Shown here in pieces: positions 26,525 through 34,278 of a stretch of 64,000 nucleotides of DNA. Source of the DNA: an uncultured Clostridia bacterium (GTDB lineage Bacteria > Bacillota > Clostridia > Christensenellales > DTU072). The stretch spans positions 820,386 through 884,385 of the forward strand of contig CAMOOO010000001.1 of the NCBI GenBank assembly GCA_946621465.1, read 5' to 3'. Under the pieces are notes generated by a model. That model was given only the letters and a program-made list of their open reading frames with translations. It ran no database searches and was not told the origin of the DNA. A program made the position numbers and the translations under genes. Within the stretch, counting starts at the first letter, position 1. Every line of letters begins with the position of its first letter.

Positions 26525-26947
26525 TTATTTACAGAAAAAATCTATTGCTTCTTTGTAGCCGTCGATGCCTTTGCCGACGATGACTTTTTGAGCGTATAAA
26601 CTGACGTAGCTGAAATTACGGAATTCCTCCCGGGAGTGGATGTCGGTCAGGTGTACTTCCACCGTGGGGATACCGACGCTCTTGAGCGCGTCCAGGACTG
26701 CCACGCTGGTATGGGTCAAGGCTCCGGCGTTAATGATGATGCCGTCGCACTTTTTATATGCCTTTTGTATCCAGGTAACCAGCTTCCCCTCGTAGTTGGA
26801 TTGCCGGCATTTGACCTTTATCCCCCTTTCTTTCGCGTGGGCGCGTACCGTTTTAATCAGCGTTTTATAATCGCTTTTCCCGTACAGATGGGGTTCTCTT
26901 ATCCCAAGCATATTGAGGTTGGGTCCGTTTAGTATCAGTAATTTCAT
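26525..26947 (-). CDS. aroQ: 3-dehydroquinate dehydratase, type II
   Basis: 140 residues, the standard type-II size. LLILNGPNLNMLGIREPHLYG carries the N-terminal lid and catalytic Tyr region; IIINAGALTHTSVAVLDAL and VEVHLTDIHSREEF are the active-site blocks. It converts 3-dehydroquinate to 3-dehydroshikimate. The start is the ATG at 26947 with GGGGGAG just upstream; the longer frame reading back into pheA is spurious. Last gene of the aro operon, 16 bases after pheA. Confidence 0.95.
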   Translation of the reverse strand: MKLLILNGPNLNMLGIREPHLYGKSDYKTLIKTVRAHAKERGIKVKCRQSNYEGKLVTWIQKAYKKCDGIIINAGALTHTSVAVLDALKSVGIPTVEVHLTDIHSREEFRNFSYVSLYAQKVIVGKGIDGYKEAIDFFCK

Positions 26948-26963
26948 ATGCTCCCCCGGTTTG

Positions 26964-28094
26964 TCAGATGGTTTCTTTATAGCTACCCAAAAAGACGAAT
27001 TTGTCCGAGCTGTTTTCCAGGTCTGCCAGCAGGTTAAGTAGTCCTTTACTTTCCACGTCCCCCTCGAAATCGAAGTAGAACATGAATTCAAAATCCCTGC
27101 CCCCTACCGGACGCGACTCCAGTTTGGTCAGGTTGAGTCCCTGGGTATAGAAGCGACTGAGCAAGGTGTTCAGGCTCCCTACCTTATGCTCCAAAGCTGT
27201 CATGACGCTTATTTTATCGGCGCCCTTAAAAATGCGCAGCTTATTGGAAATGCAAATAAACCGTGTGAAGTTGAAATCGGCGTCCTGCACGTTTTCTTCC
27301 ACTACGCTCAGGTTATACAGCTTGGCGCAGTCCACGCTGCAAATTGCCGCGATGTTCTCTTCGCTATTGGCCGCCATTTGCGCGGCGACGGCGGTATTCT
27401 CCACGGCGGTTGCCGGAACGCCCGTCTTCTTAATAAACTCCGCACACTGCATCAGTGCCTGTTCGTGGGTGATGATCTTCGTAATCTTTTTATTTGGCTC
27501 CTTAGCCGCAAGGCAGTGATTGATGGGCAAGCGGATGCTTTTTACTATATAAAAGTTGTGCTTTTTCATCAGGTCGTATACCGGCAGAACGGAACCGGCG
27601 GTGCTGTTTTCTATGGGCAGAACGCCATAGTCGCACAGACCCTTTTCCACGGCGTTGAACACCCCCTCGAAGTTTTTGAAATAGGTGATGTCGGTGATCT
27701 GAAAGAGGTGTTTTGCCGCCATGCCGCTGTACGCCCCTTCCACGCCCTGGCAGGCGATCGTCGCGCTGATAGGGAAGCTCTTGCGTTCGTCACTGAGAAC
27801 TTCTCGTATTTTATTAACGGTAGGAGAACTCTCCTCGCGTAAACTACTTTGATAGTTTTTACTCTGCAAGAATATCTCGTCGTAAAGCTGTTTAAGGTAG
27901 ATGATCTTATCCTCGTCCACCCCTTTGCAGATACGCGCCAAAATGTCGTTCTCCCGTTTAGAGACGTTTACGGGCAGATGTTCGCGCGCCTTGACTTCGC
28001 CTATCTGTTTACTGACCGACATTCTCTCCACGTAGAGCTTGGACAATTCGTCGTCGATACAGTCGATCTTCTTTCTCAGTTCTTCAATTTTCAT
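26964..28094 (-). CDS. pheA: Bifunctional chorismate mutase / prephenate dehydratase
   Basis: 376 residues in three parts: AroQ-type chorismate mutase (about 1-88, IEELRKKIDCIDDELSKLYVER), prephenate dehydratase (about 105-285, with IENSTAGSV and the FTRF motif) and a C-terminal ACT domain with the ESRP phenylalanine-binding motif. It makes phenylpyruvate and is probably feedback-inhibited by Phe. The start is the ATG at 28094 with AAGGAG upstream, overlapping aroC by 11 bases. Confidence 0.96.
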   Translation of the reverse strand: MKIEELRKKIDCIDDELSKLYVERMSVSKQIGEVKAREHLPVNVSKRENDILARICKGVDEDKIIYLKQLYDEIFLQSKNYQSSLREESSPTVNKIREVLSDERKSFPISATIACQGVEGAYSGMAAKHLFQITDITYFKNFEGVFNAVEKGLCDYGVLPIENSTAGSVLPVYDLMKKHNFYIVKSIRLPINHCLAAKEPNKKITKIITHEQALMQCAEFIKKTGVPATAVENTAVAAQMAANSEENIAAICSVDCAKLYNLSVVEENVQDADFNFTRFICISNKLRIFKGADKISVMTALEHKVGSLNTLLSRFYTQGLNLTKLESRPVGGRDFEFMFYFDFEGDVESKGLLNLLADLENSSDKFVFLGSYKETI

Positions 28095-29130
28095 AATAAT
28101 CTCCTTCATCAAGTAGTGCAAGTGCCACCGCGCTCTCCACAACGGGTACCGCCCTTACGGCAACGCAGGCGTCGTGTCTGCCTTCGATTTTTATCGTTGT
28201 ATTTTGTTTTGTTATAAGGTCCACGGTATGCTGCTGCATTCCAATGGAGGGCGTGGGACGAAACGCAACGCGCAAAGTTATCGGCATTCCGTTACTGATT
28301 CCGCCGTTGATCCCCCCGGCGTGATTGGTGCTTGTTTTCACCTCTCCGTCGTCGTAATAAAAGGGATCGTTCCCCTCGCTCCCATGCATGGCCGCCAGGT
28401 CAAAACCGCTCCCGAATTCCACGCCCTTGACGGCGGGGATGGCAAAAAGCAGTTGGGATATCTTCCCTTCCAACCCCTCGAAGTAATCATTCCCGACCCC
28501 GGCAGGTAAACCGTATACTACGCATTCGCACACCGCGCCGACGCTGTCGAGTAAAACACGCGCGCGCTCGATCTCCTCTGCCATTTCCTTTTTCTTATCC
28601 ACCGACGGGAAGCCTTCAATGGATGCTATCTCCTTTTCCGTAACCCCCTCGGCGTACCCTCTGCCTTTTACCTTTCCCACCTGTGACAGATAGGCGTAAA
28701 CGCGGATATTTTTGCTCTCCAAAAACTGTTTGGCAAGCCCCCCTGCCACGCAGTACGGGGCGGTGAGCCGTCCGGAAAACCGTCCCCCTCCGGCATAGTC
28801 CAGCGTGCCGTCCTTGACATAAGAACAGTAATCGGCGTGCGAGGGTCTGGGTTTGGCGTACAGGTTGTCGTAGTCGGAACTGCGCTTGGTGCTGTTGGGA
28901 ATGGACGCCTCAATTTTACCGTCCTTGCTCCAAATAAACTCCGGCTTGTCGCTCTCTTTACGCGTAGTAGAGCCGAAGCCCTGTCCGCCCTGACGACGAG
29001 TAAGAAACTTTTGCAAGCCCTCTTCGTCTACCGAAAAGGCCGGAAAACCACCGCACCGTACCCCGATGCGATCGCCGTGCGACGTACCGAATATCTCCAC
29101 CGAAAGGTGTTTACCCTTCCAAATCGACAT
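28084..29130 (-). CDS. aroC: Chorismate synthase
   Basis: 348 residues. Typical FMN-binding motifs: FGTSHGDRIGV, RRQGGQGFGSTTRKE, KPRPSHADY, GGGRFSGRLTAPYCVAGGLAK and the C-terminal GRHDACVAVRAVPVVE. It forms chorismate from EPSP using reduced flavin; no flavin reductase is adjacent. Overlaps aroA by 20 bases. Confidence 0.97.
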   Translation of the reverse strand: MSIWKGKHLSVEIFGTSHGDRIGVRCGGFPAFSVDEEGLQKFLTRRQGGQGFGSTTRKESDKPEFIWSKDGKIEASIPNSTKRSSDYDNLYAKPRPSHADYCSYVKDGTLDYAGGGRFSGRLTAPYCVAGGLAKQFLESKNIRVYAYLSQVGKVKGRGYAEGVTEKEIASIEGFPSVDKKKEMAEEIERARVLLDSVGAVCECVVYGLPAGVGNDYFEGLEGKISQLLFAIPAVKGVEFGSGFDLAAMHGSEGNDPFYYDDGEVKTSTNHAGGINGGISNGMPITLRVAFRPTPSIGMQQHTVDLITKQNTTIKIEGRHDACVAVRAVPVVESAVALALLDEGDYYEN

Positions 29131-30361
29131 GAACGATGCCTCCTATTTTTTTATAATCCTCAAAGAAACCGGGATAGGACTTTTTGACAGCCTCACAGTC
29201 TGTAATGGTCGAGTCCCCTTTCGCCCCCCCTGCCAGTATGGCCGCGCTCATCACCATGCGGTGATCGTTCTTCCCGTCGAAGTTTCCGCACTTTGGGTTC
29301 CCACCCTCTATAATAAGGGTGTCGTTTTCCTCTTTTGCGGTTATTCCTGCCGCGGATAACGTTTCTTTGATCGCTTCCAGCCTGTCGCTTTCTTTGATCT
29401 TCAATCTATGGACGTGGAGCAATCTGCTTACTCCGGTGCATCCTGCCGCCACCACGGCAAGGATGGGGGCAAGGTCGGGGATGTTTTCTATATCCGCCTC
29501 GAAGGGCTTGTTCTCTCCCCTTTCTACGGACACGCTTTGACCTTGGACGTTTACCTTAGCTCCCGAAAGGCGCAGAACGTCAATGATTTTTTTATCACCC
29601 TGGAGCGACTTTATATCCAGTCCCCGTACCGATACCTTCTTTCCTACGGCTCCGGCCGCCAACATAAAAGCGGCGCTCGACCAGTCTCCTTCGCATTCCA
29701 CCAGGTCGGGGAGTTTATACTGTTGTCTACCCGGAACGAAAAACCCATAGGGCGTTTTTTCAAAAGAAATACCGCTCCTTTTAAGCACGTCCAGCGTCAT
29801 GTCGATATAGTTTTTACTGACCGGCTCGCCGCGCAGAATTATTTTGCTGTCCTCGGCAAGAAGGGGCAGTGCAAAAAGAAGTCCGGACAGGTATTGGGAA
29901 CTGATCGTGGCGTCAATTTCGTATTCGCCGCCGACGATTTGTCCCCGGACGGTCTTTCCATCGCAATAGGCGCCCTTTTCTTTTAGTACTCTACATAGTT
30001 CCTCGCTGGGACGGGCAAACAGTCTGCCCTTACCCGTAAAGGTACACTCCGCCCCCAAAGCGGCGGCGACGGGCATAAGAAACCTCAGCGTTGAACCGCT
30101 TTCGCACGCGTCGGGATTGCCCCCTTTTTTTACCTGATAAATACCGCTTACTCGCGCCTCTCCCTTCTCTACCGTGACGGTCGCGCCCATTTGGCACAGG
30201 CACTGCGCCGTTGCAAGTACGTCGTCGGATTCTCCGATGTTTTTTATCACCGTTTCGCCCTTTTTCAGCGCCGCGGCAATAAGCAATCTATGAGCGTGCG
30301 ACTTGGAGGGAACGGCAATCGTTTCTCCGTAGTATTGCGTTTGAGAAACAGTTACGTTCAT
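29111..30361 (-). CDS. aroA: 3-phosphoshikimate 1-carboxyvinyltransferase (EPSP synthase)
   Basis: 416 residues, slightly shorter than the usual ~430. PSKSHAHRLLIAAAL, GESDDVLATAQCL, ESGSTLRFLMPVAAALG, VEGDWSSAAFMLAAGA, IKESDRLEAI and DHRMVMSAAIL cover the active-site loops. It adds enolpyruvate from PEP to shikimate 3-phosphate. GSTLRF replaces the more common GTAxR loop. Overlaps aroB by 4 bases. Confidence 0.96.
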   Translation of the reverse strand: MNVTVSQTQYYGETIAVPSKSHAHRLLIAAALKKGETVIKNIGESDDVLATAQCLCQMGATVTVEKGEARVSGIYQVKKGGNPDACESGSTLRFLMPVAAALGAECTFTGKGRLFARPSEELCRVLKEKGAYCDGKTVRGQIVGGEYEIDATISSQYLSGLLFALPLLAEDSKIILRGEPVSKNYIDMTLDVLKRSGISFEKTPYGFFVPGRQQYKLPDLVECEGDWSSAAFMLAAGAVGKKVSVRGLDIKSLQGDKKIIDVLRLSGAKVNVQGQSVSVERGENKPFEADIENIPDLAPILAVVAAGCTGVSRLLHVHRLKIKESDRLEAIKETLSAAGITAKEENDTLIIEGGNPKCGNFDGKNDHRMVMSAAILAGGAKGDSTITDCEAVKKSYPGFFEDYKKIGGIVHVDLEG

Positions 30362-31374
30362 ATAAGCAACTCCCTTGCCTGCGCCGGGGTGAGCAGTACG
30401 CGTTCCGTTTCCCCTATTTTTTTAATAAGTACGAACCTTACGCCGGTGTTTTCTTTCTTTTTATCATGCGCCGTTTGGGCGAGAATGTCGCTTAACGGAT
30501 AGACGGGATCGAGGTCAGCTCCCGATAACCCGACCAATTGTTCCATTTCTTGAACTTCCTCTCTGCTCAGCCCGAACCTTACCGCCGACATTTTTATGAT
30601 CTGCGCGATTCCTTTCGCCACGCACTCGCCGTGAGAAAGGGTAAAAGAGGACAGCTGTTCGATGGCGTGTCCGATGGTGTGTCCGAGGTTGAGTATAGCT
30701 CTCCTGCCCGTGTCGAATTCATCCCCTTCGACTACCTCCGCTTTTATTTTCAGGCAGCGGAAAACAAGGTCCTCGGTCATCCCCTTTTCCAACAACCGTT
30801 TGGTAACGGACGTCGATAAAAAGGCGTATTTGACCGCTTCGCCCATGCCGCAAATCACCTCTCGTTCGGGAAGGGAACGGAGGGTGGATAATGCGATATA
30901 AACGAGGTCCGGCTGATGAAAAGCTCCCAGTAAGTTCTTCCCCTGGGGCAGATCAACCGCCGTTTTACCGCCGACCGAAGAATCAATCATGGCAAGAAAG
31001 GAGGTGGGACACTGCACGAAAGATATTCCGCGCATATAAGTCGCCGAGGCAAACCCGGCGATATCCCCTACGACTCCGCCGCCGAGGGCTAAAACGCAGT
31101 CACTGCGCGAAAAGCCGGCATCGGCAAGATAGCTTATGATCGCTAAATAATTCTCCACCGACTTCGATTTTTCGCCGTGAGGTAAAATAATTTCGTGAGT
31201 TTCAAAGTTATTAAGCGACGCTTTAACCTCGCCAAGATACAGGGGTGCGACGTTGTCGTCGGTCACGATCAGTACTTTTTTCCCGGTTACTGCTTTCATT
31301 TCCTTATTCAGATTATCGAACCGGTCATAGGAAACGATGTCGTATACTTTGGATGCGTGAATGGTCAGTCTCAT
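30358..31374 (-). CDS. aroB: 3-dehydroquinate synthase
   Basis: 338 residues. NAD-binding VLALGGGVVGDIAGFASATYMRG, the SSVGGKTAVDLPQGKNLLGAFHQP block and the zinc-binding LNLGHTIGHAIE and HGECVAKG motifs are all present. It makes dehydroquinate from DAHP. Overlaps tyrA and aroA by 4 bases each. Confidence 0.97.
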   Translation of the reverse strand: MRLTIHASKVYDIVSYDRFDNLNKEMKAVTGKKVLIVTDDNVAPLYLGEVKASLNNFETHEIILPHGEKSKSVENYLAIISYLADAGFSRSDCVLALGGGVVGDIAGFASATYMRGISFVQCPTSFLAMIDSSVGGKTAVDLPQGKNLLGAFHQPDLVYIALSTLRSLPEREVICGMGEAVKYAFLSTSVTKRLLEKGMTEDLVFRCLKIKAEVVEGDEFDTGRRAILNLGHTIGHAIEQLSSFTLSHGECVAKGIAQIIKMSAVRFGLSREEVQEMEQLVGLSGADLDPVYPLSDILAQTAHDKKKENTGVRFVLIKKIGETERVLLTPAQARELLI

Positions 31375-32216
31375 TTCTTCTTCCTCGCGTCAATGGTCAG
31401 TTTCCGTTCGTTTCCTTCCGCAAGCAGTCTCTTTAATTCCTCTTCGTCCCCACTGTCCAGCGCGTCCGAATACTTCTTTAAATTGCTAATAAGCGTCTTT
31501 AATTCAAAGGAAAGTTTATCGCGGTTGTCCATCATAAGTTGGCTCCACATCTCCGGCGAAAGTCGCGCAACGCGGGTCAGGTCGCGGTAGCTCCCGGCGG
31601 AAAAACCGTGGTGTTGCAGTGCCGTAGGACTCTTGATAAAGGCGTTGGAAACGATGTGGCATAACTGGGAAGTAAAGGCGATAATGGCATCGTGAATTTC
31701 CGGCGTGGAAAAAACCACTTCGGCAAAGCCGAGGGAGAGGAAAAACTCCTTCATCTTTTGTTCGCAGAAAATATCGGCGCGAACGGGAACGAAGATCATC
31801 GACGCCTTTTCAAAAAGGGTAGCAAGCGATCGTTCTATTCCGCTGAACTCTCTCCCTGCCATGGGGTGTCCGCCGATAAAGTTGATTTCTTCGTACTGCT
31901 CGGATAACCTTTTCATCTCCTCACAGACCTCTCTCTTTATGCCGCAAAAGTCGATCACGGTTGCGCCGGACCTTAGATAAGGCAGATACTTTTTTGCCAC
32001 CTCCCCGAAGTTCCTCGGGTAGACGGAAACAACCAGAACGTCCAGTTCCTGGGCGTTTTCGGTATCCAAAACGCAGTCAATGGCACCCACAAGGTTAGCT
32101 TTCAGCATGACGTCTTCGGAAAGGTCCGTTCCGAAAACCGTACCTAGTTCTTTTGCGCGGATGGCCTTTCCCAGCGACGCGCCCATCAGTCCCAATCCGA
32201 CGATACCTACCTTCAT
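31371..32216 (-). CDS. tyrA: Prephenate dehydrogenase
   Basis: 281 residues. VGIVGLGLMGASLGKAI is the Rossmann start; FIGGHPMAGREFSGIE carries the catalytic His region, and DLTRVARLSPEMW follows. It makes 4-hydroxyphenylpyruvate for tyrosine. No C-terminal ACT domain, so tyrosine inhibition by that route is not expected. Two bases after aroF. Confidence 0.95.
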   Translation of the reverse strand: MKVGIVGLGLMGASLGKAIRAKELGTVFGTDLSEDVMLKANLVGAIDCVLDTENAQELDVLVVSVYPRNFGEVAKKYLPYLRSGATVIDFCGIKREVCEEMKRLSEQYEEINFIGGHPMAGREFSGIERSLATLFEKASMIFVPVRADIFCEQKMKEFFLSLGFAEVVFSTPEIHDAIIAFTSQLCHIVSNAFIKSPTALQHHGFSAGSYRDLTRVARLSPEMWSQLMMDNRDKLSFELKTLISNLKKYSDALDSGDEEELKRLLAEGNERKLTIDARKKK

Positions 32217-32218
32217 TA

Positions 32219-33232
32219 TTACGACCTCACTTTATCAACCAGCGGCAGCATAACGTCGATGCGGCTTACGATATCGGCAAAGGCGTCCGGCTTAATGGAC
32301 TGCGCTCCGTCGCAAAGGGCGTGTTGCGGATCGTTGTGGACCTCTATCATAAGTCCGTCCGAACCTGCGCCAACGGCGGCAAGCGACAGCGGTTTAACCA
32401 AGCGCGACAGTCCCGACGCATGGCTGGGGTCGACAATGATAGGAAGGTGGGTCAGCTCTTTCAGGAGCGGTATTGCGGACAGGTCGAGGGTGTTTCTTGT
32501 GAACGTCTCGTAGGTTCGAATACCGCGCTCGCAAAGGATAATATCCTTGCACCCTTCGCTCATGACGTATTCCGCGCTCATCAGCCATTCTTCTATGGTG
32601 TTGGCCAGTCCTCTTTTAAGTAGCACCGGCTTGCCCATTCTGCCCACTTCTTTCAGCAGCTCGAAGTTTTGCATATTTCTTGCGCCGATCTGTACCAGGT
32701 CGACGTCCTTAAATAAGTCTATATGGCGGACGCTCATAAGCTCGGTTACGATGGGCATCCCCGTTTCCTGTTTGGCTTTCAGAAGGAGTTGCAGTCCGTC
32801 CTCTCTCAATCCCTGGAAGGCATAGGGGGAAGTACGCGGCTTAAACGCGCCGCCGCGGAGCAGGTTTGCGCCCGCTTTCTTGACCGCTTCGGCAATGCCG
32901 ATGATCTGTTTTTCCGACTCAATGGAACAGGGTCCGGCGATGATCTGGAAGTTTTTGCCGCCGAATTTATGTCCGCCCACGTTGACGATGGTGTCCTCGG
33001 GGTGGAACTTCCTGTTGGCGCATTTATAAGGTTCTTGGATACGTTTTACCGTTTCGACGATATCCATGGAATGAACGAGGTCGATGTCTATCTTCGACGT
33101 GTCGCCGACCAGACCGATAACGGTGGAGTTATCGCCTACGCTGATATCGACTTTTAACCCCTGATTTTTTATCCATTTCAGTAGGTTGTCTACCTGCTTC
33201 TTTTCACTGCCTTTTTTTACAACGATGATCAT
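32219..33232 (-). CDS. aroF: DAHP synthase, type I-beta with ferredoxin-like regulatory domain
   Basis: 337 residues: an N-terminal ferredoxin-like domain (about 1-70, MIIVVKKGSEKKQVDNLL) fused to the KDO8PS-like barrel with IAGPCSIES, RGGAFKPRTSPYAFQGL, LMSVRHIDLF, VLLKRGLANT and IVDPSHASG. It condenses PEP and erythrose 4-phosphate. In Thermotoga this N-terminal domain gives Phe/Tyr inhibition, so the same is likely here. First gene of the aro operon. AAGGAG lies eight bases before the ATG, just after the attenuator terminator. Confidence 0.96.
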   Translation of the reverse strand: MIIVVKKGSEKKQVDNLLKWIKNQGLKVDISVGDNSTVIGLVGDTSKIDIDLVHSMDIVETVKRIQEPYKCANRKFHPEDTIVNVGGHKFGGKNFQIIAGPCSIESEKQIIGIAEAVKKAGANLLRGGAFKPRTSPYAFQGLREDGLQLLLKAKQETGMPIVTELMSVRHIDLFKDVDLVQIGARNMQNFELLKEVGRMGKPVLLKRGLANTIEEWLMSAEYVMSEGCKDIILCERGIRTYETFTRNTLDLSAIPLLKELTHLPIIVDPSHASGLSRLVKPLSLAAVGAGSDGLMIEVHNDPQHALCDGAQSIKPDAFADIVSRIDVMLPLVDKVRS

Positions 33233-33251
33233 ACTGTTTTCTCCTTACTTT

Positions 33252-33284
33252 ATAAAAAAATGACCGATGTTTTTTTCGGTCATT
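33252..33284 (-). terminator. Attenuator terminator upstream of aroF
   Basis: Minus strand AATGACCGA, loop AAAAAACA, TCGGTCATT followed by seven T in all, 20 bases before the aroF ATG. It can be replaced by pairing of GACCGA (left arm) with TCGGTT, which follows the leader-peptide stop codon (see 33328-33387), giving an antiterminator. Confidence 0.85.
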
Positions 33285-33327
33285 TACTTGTTGGGTTTTG
33301 TCTTGCGCATCAAAAAAACAACCGATA

Positions 33328-33387
33328 TTATTTATTGGCTCCGAAAAAGTAATAAAAGCTAAAATAAAATGCGGTATTTCTTTTCAT
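33328..33387 (-). CDS. Aromatic leader peptide (attenuation control), 19 aa
   Basis: ATG at 33387 to TAA at 33328-33330 encodes MKRNTAFYFSFYYFFGANK. Eight of the nine residues 7-15 are Phe or Tyr (five Phe, three Tyr). It lies directly after a promoter and about 45 bases before a terminator that precedes aroF. This is the layout of pheL-type leader peptides: ribosomes stall at Phe/Tyr codons when charged tRNA is scarce, leaving the TCGGTT just after the stop codon free to disrupt the terminator. No Shine-Dalgarno site precedes the ATG, and the -10 box ends 6 bases before it, so the transcript is probably leaderless. Confidence 0.85.
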   Translation of the reverse strand: MKRNTAFYFSFYYFFGANK

Positions 33388-33393
33388 GCTCTC

Positions 33394-33422
33394 AGTATAA
33401 ACCTAATTTTTTCCCTCGTCAA
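33394..33422 (-). promoter_or_regulatory. Promoter of the aro operon
   Basis: Minus strand TTGACG (33417-33422), 17-base spacer, TATACT (33394-33399). The expected transcription start falls at or next to the A of the leader-peptide ATG (33387). The remainder of the gap up to 33590 is AT-rich and shows only a TATAAT at 33560-33565 for the divergent SGNH gene. Confidence 0.82.
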
Positions 33423-33590
33423 CAAATTTTTCTCACTTTTTGTATTTTTTTGCTTTCTTTATGAAATGTTATATGTACCTTAATTACGGAAATTTATTTG
33501 CAAGAGTACGGAAAATGTGATAAAATAATGAAAACGGCATATTTAAAACCGTTAAACTGTATAATAATACAAACGAGGGCTTAACGCACC

Positions 33591-34220
33591 ATGAAAAAAA
33601 TCAGGATTTTGTTCCAGGGCGACTCCATTACCGATGCCGGTAGAAACAGGAGATTTTTGCACGGACTTACGGGATATACCAAAAAAACAGCCAGAAAATT
33701 GGTTCTCAAAGAAGGACTGGGATTTTTTAAATACGACTTTTATAACAGAGGCATCAGCGGCGACAGGACGTGGGACCTACTGAAGCGGTACAAAAAGGAC
33801 TTCGTCGATCTGAAACCGGACGTCGTTACCATTATGATCGGTATCAACGACGTGTGGAGAAAGTACGACAACAACGACCCCACCACCCCCGAGCAGTACG
33901 AAGAGAACTTAATTAAACTGCTGACCGATCTCAAACGGGATACCGGAGCTAAAATCATTCTCCTCTCCCCCTATCTGACACCCGATCCGCACGGCAAGCA
34001 CGACGAGATGCGCTCCGACGTCGATATCTTTATCGAAAAGGCGGAGGCGGTCGCCAAAAAATACGCCGACGCTTTTATCAACACCGACGTCCCCATGAAC
34101 AAGGGCGCGGGAGAGTTTTCCGCAAGAGCGATCAGCGGCGACGGCGTTCATCCGGCGGCGAAAGGTCAGAGCATCCTCTCCGACGTACTCTCCGCTAAAA
34201 TTGCCGAGATGACCAGATAA
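33591..34220 (+). CDS. SGNH/GDSL-family hydrolase (copy 2)
   Basis: 209 residues, a clear paralogue of the 10012-10632 protein: both start IRILFQGDSITDAGRNR and share GYTKKTA, NRGISG, MIGINDVWRKYD, DTGAKI, LSPYLT, INTD and DGVHP. The catalytic Ser, Gly, Asn and Asp/His are all present. Cytoplasmic, function unknown, perhaps sugar-ester hydrolysis. The upstream GAGGG is 11 bases from the ATG. Only about 58 bases separate it from the polymerase gene. Confidence 0.9.
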   Translation: MKKIRILFQGDSITDAGRNRRFLHGLTGYTKKTARKLVLKEGLGFFKYDFYNRGISGDRTWDLLKRYKKDFVDLKPDVVTIMIGINDVWRKYDNNDPTTPEQYEENLIKLLTDLKRDTGAKIILLSPYLTPDPHGKHDEMRSDVDIFIEKAEAVAKKYADAFINTDVPMNKGAGEFSARAISGDGVHPAAKGQSILSDVLSAKIAEMTR

Positions 34221-34278
34221 GTTTCAAGCAAAAAATCTATTCCATTTTTTACGCAAATATGGTATATTTATTACATAC

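Noticed and set aside
33233..33430. T-box riboswitch upstream of aroF
   Set aside because: No room for the stem I/specifier structure and no T-box motif; the F/Y-rich leader peptide explains the region better.
34221..34278. LexA/SOS box upstream of the Y-family polymerase
   Set aside because: No CGAAC-4-GTTCG-like site could be found; only a weak ACGCAAATATGG stretch.
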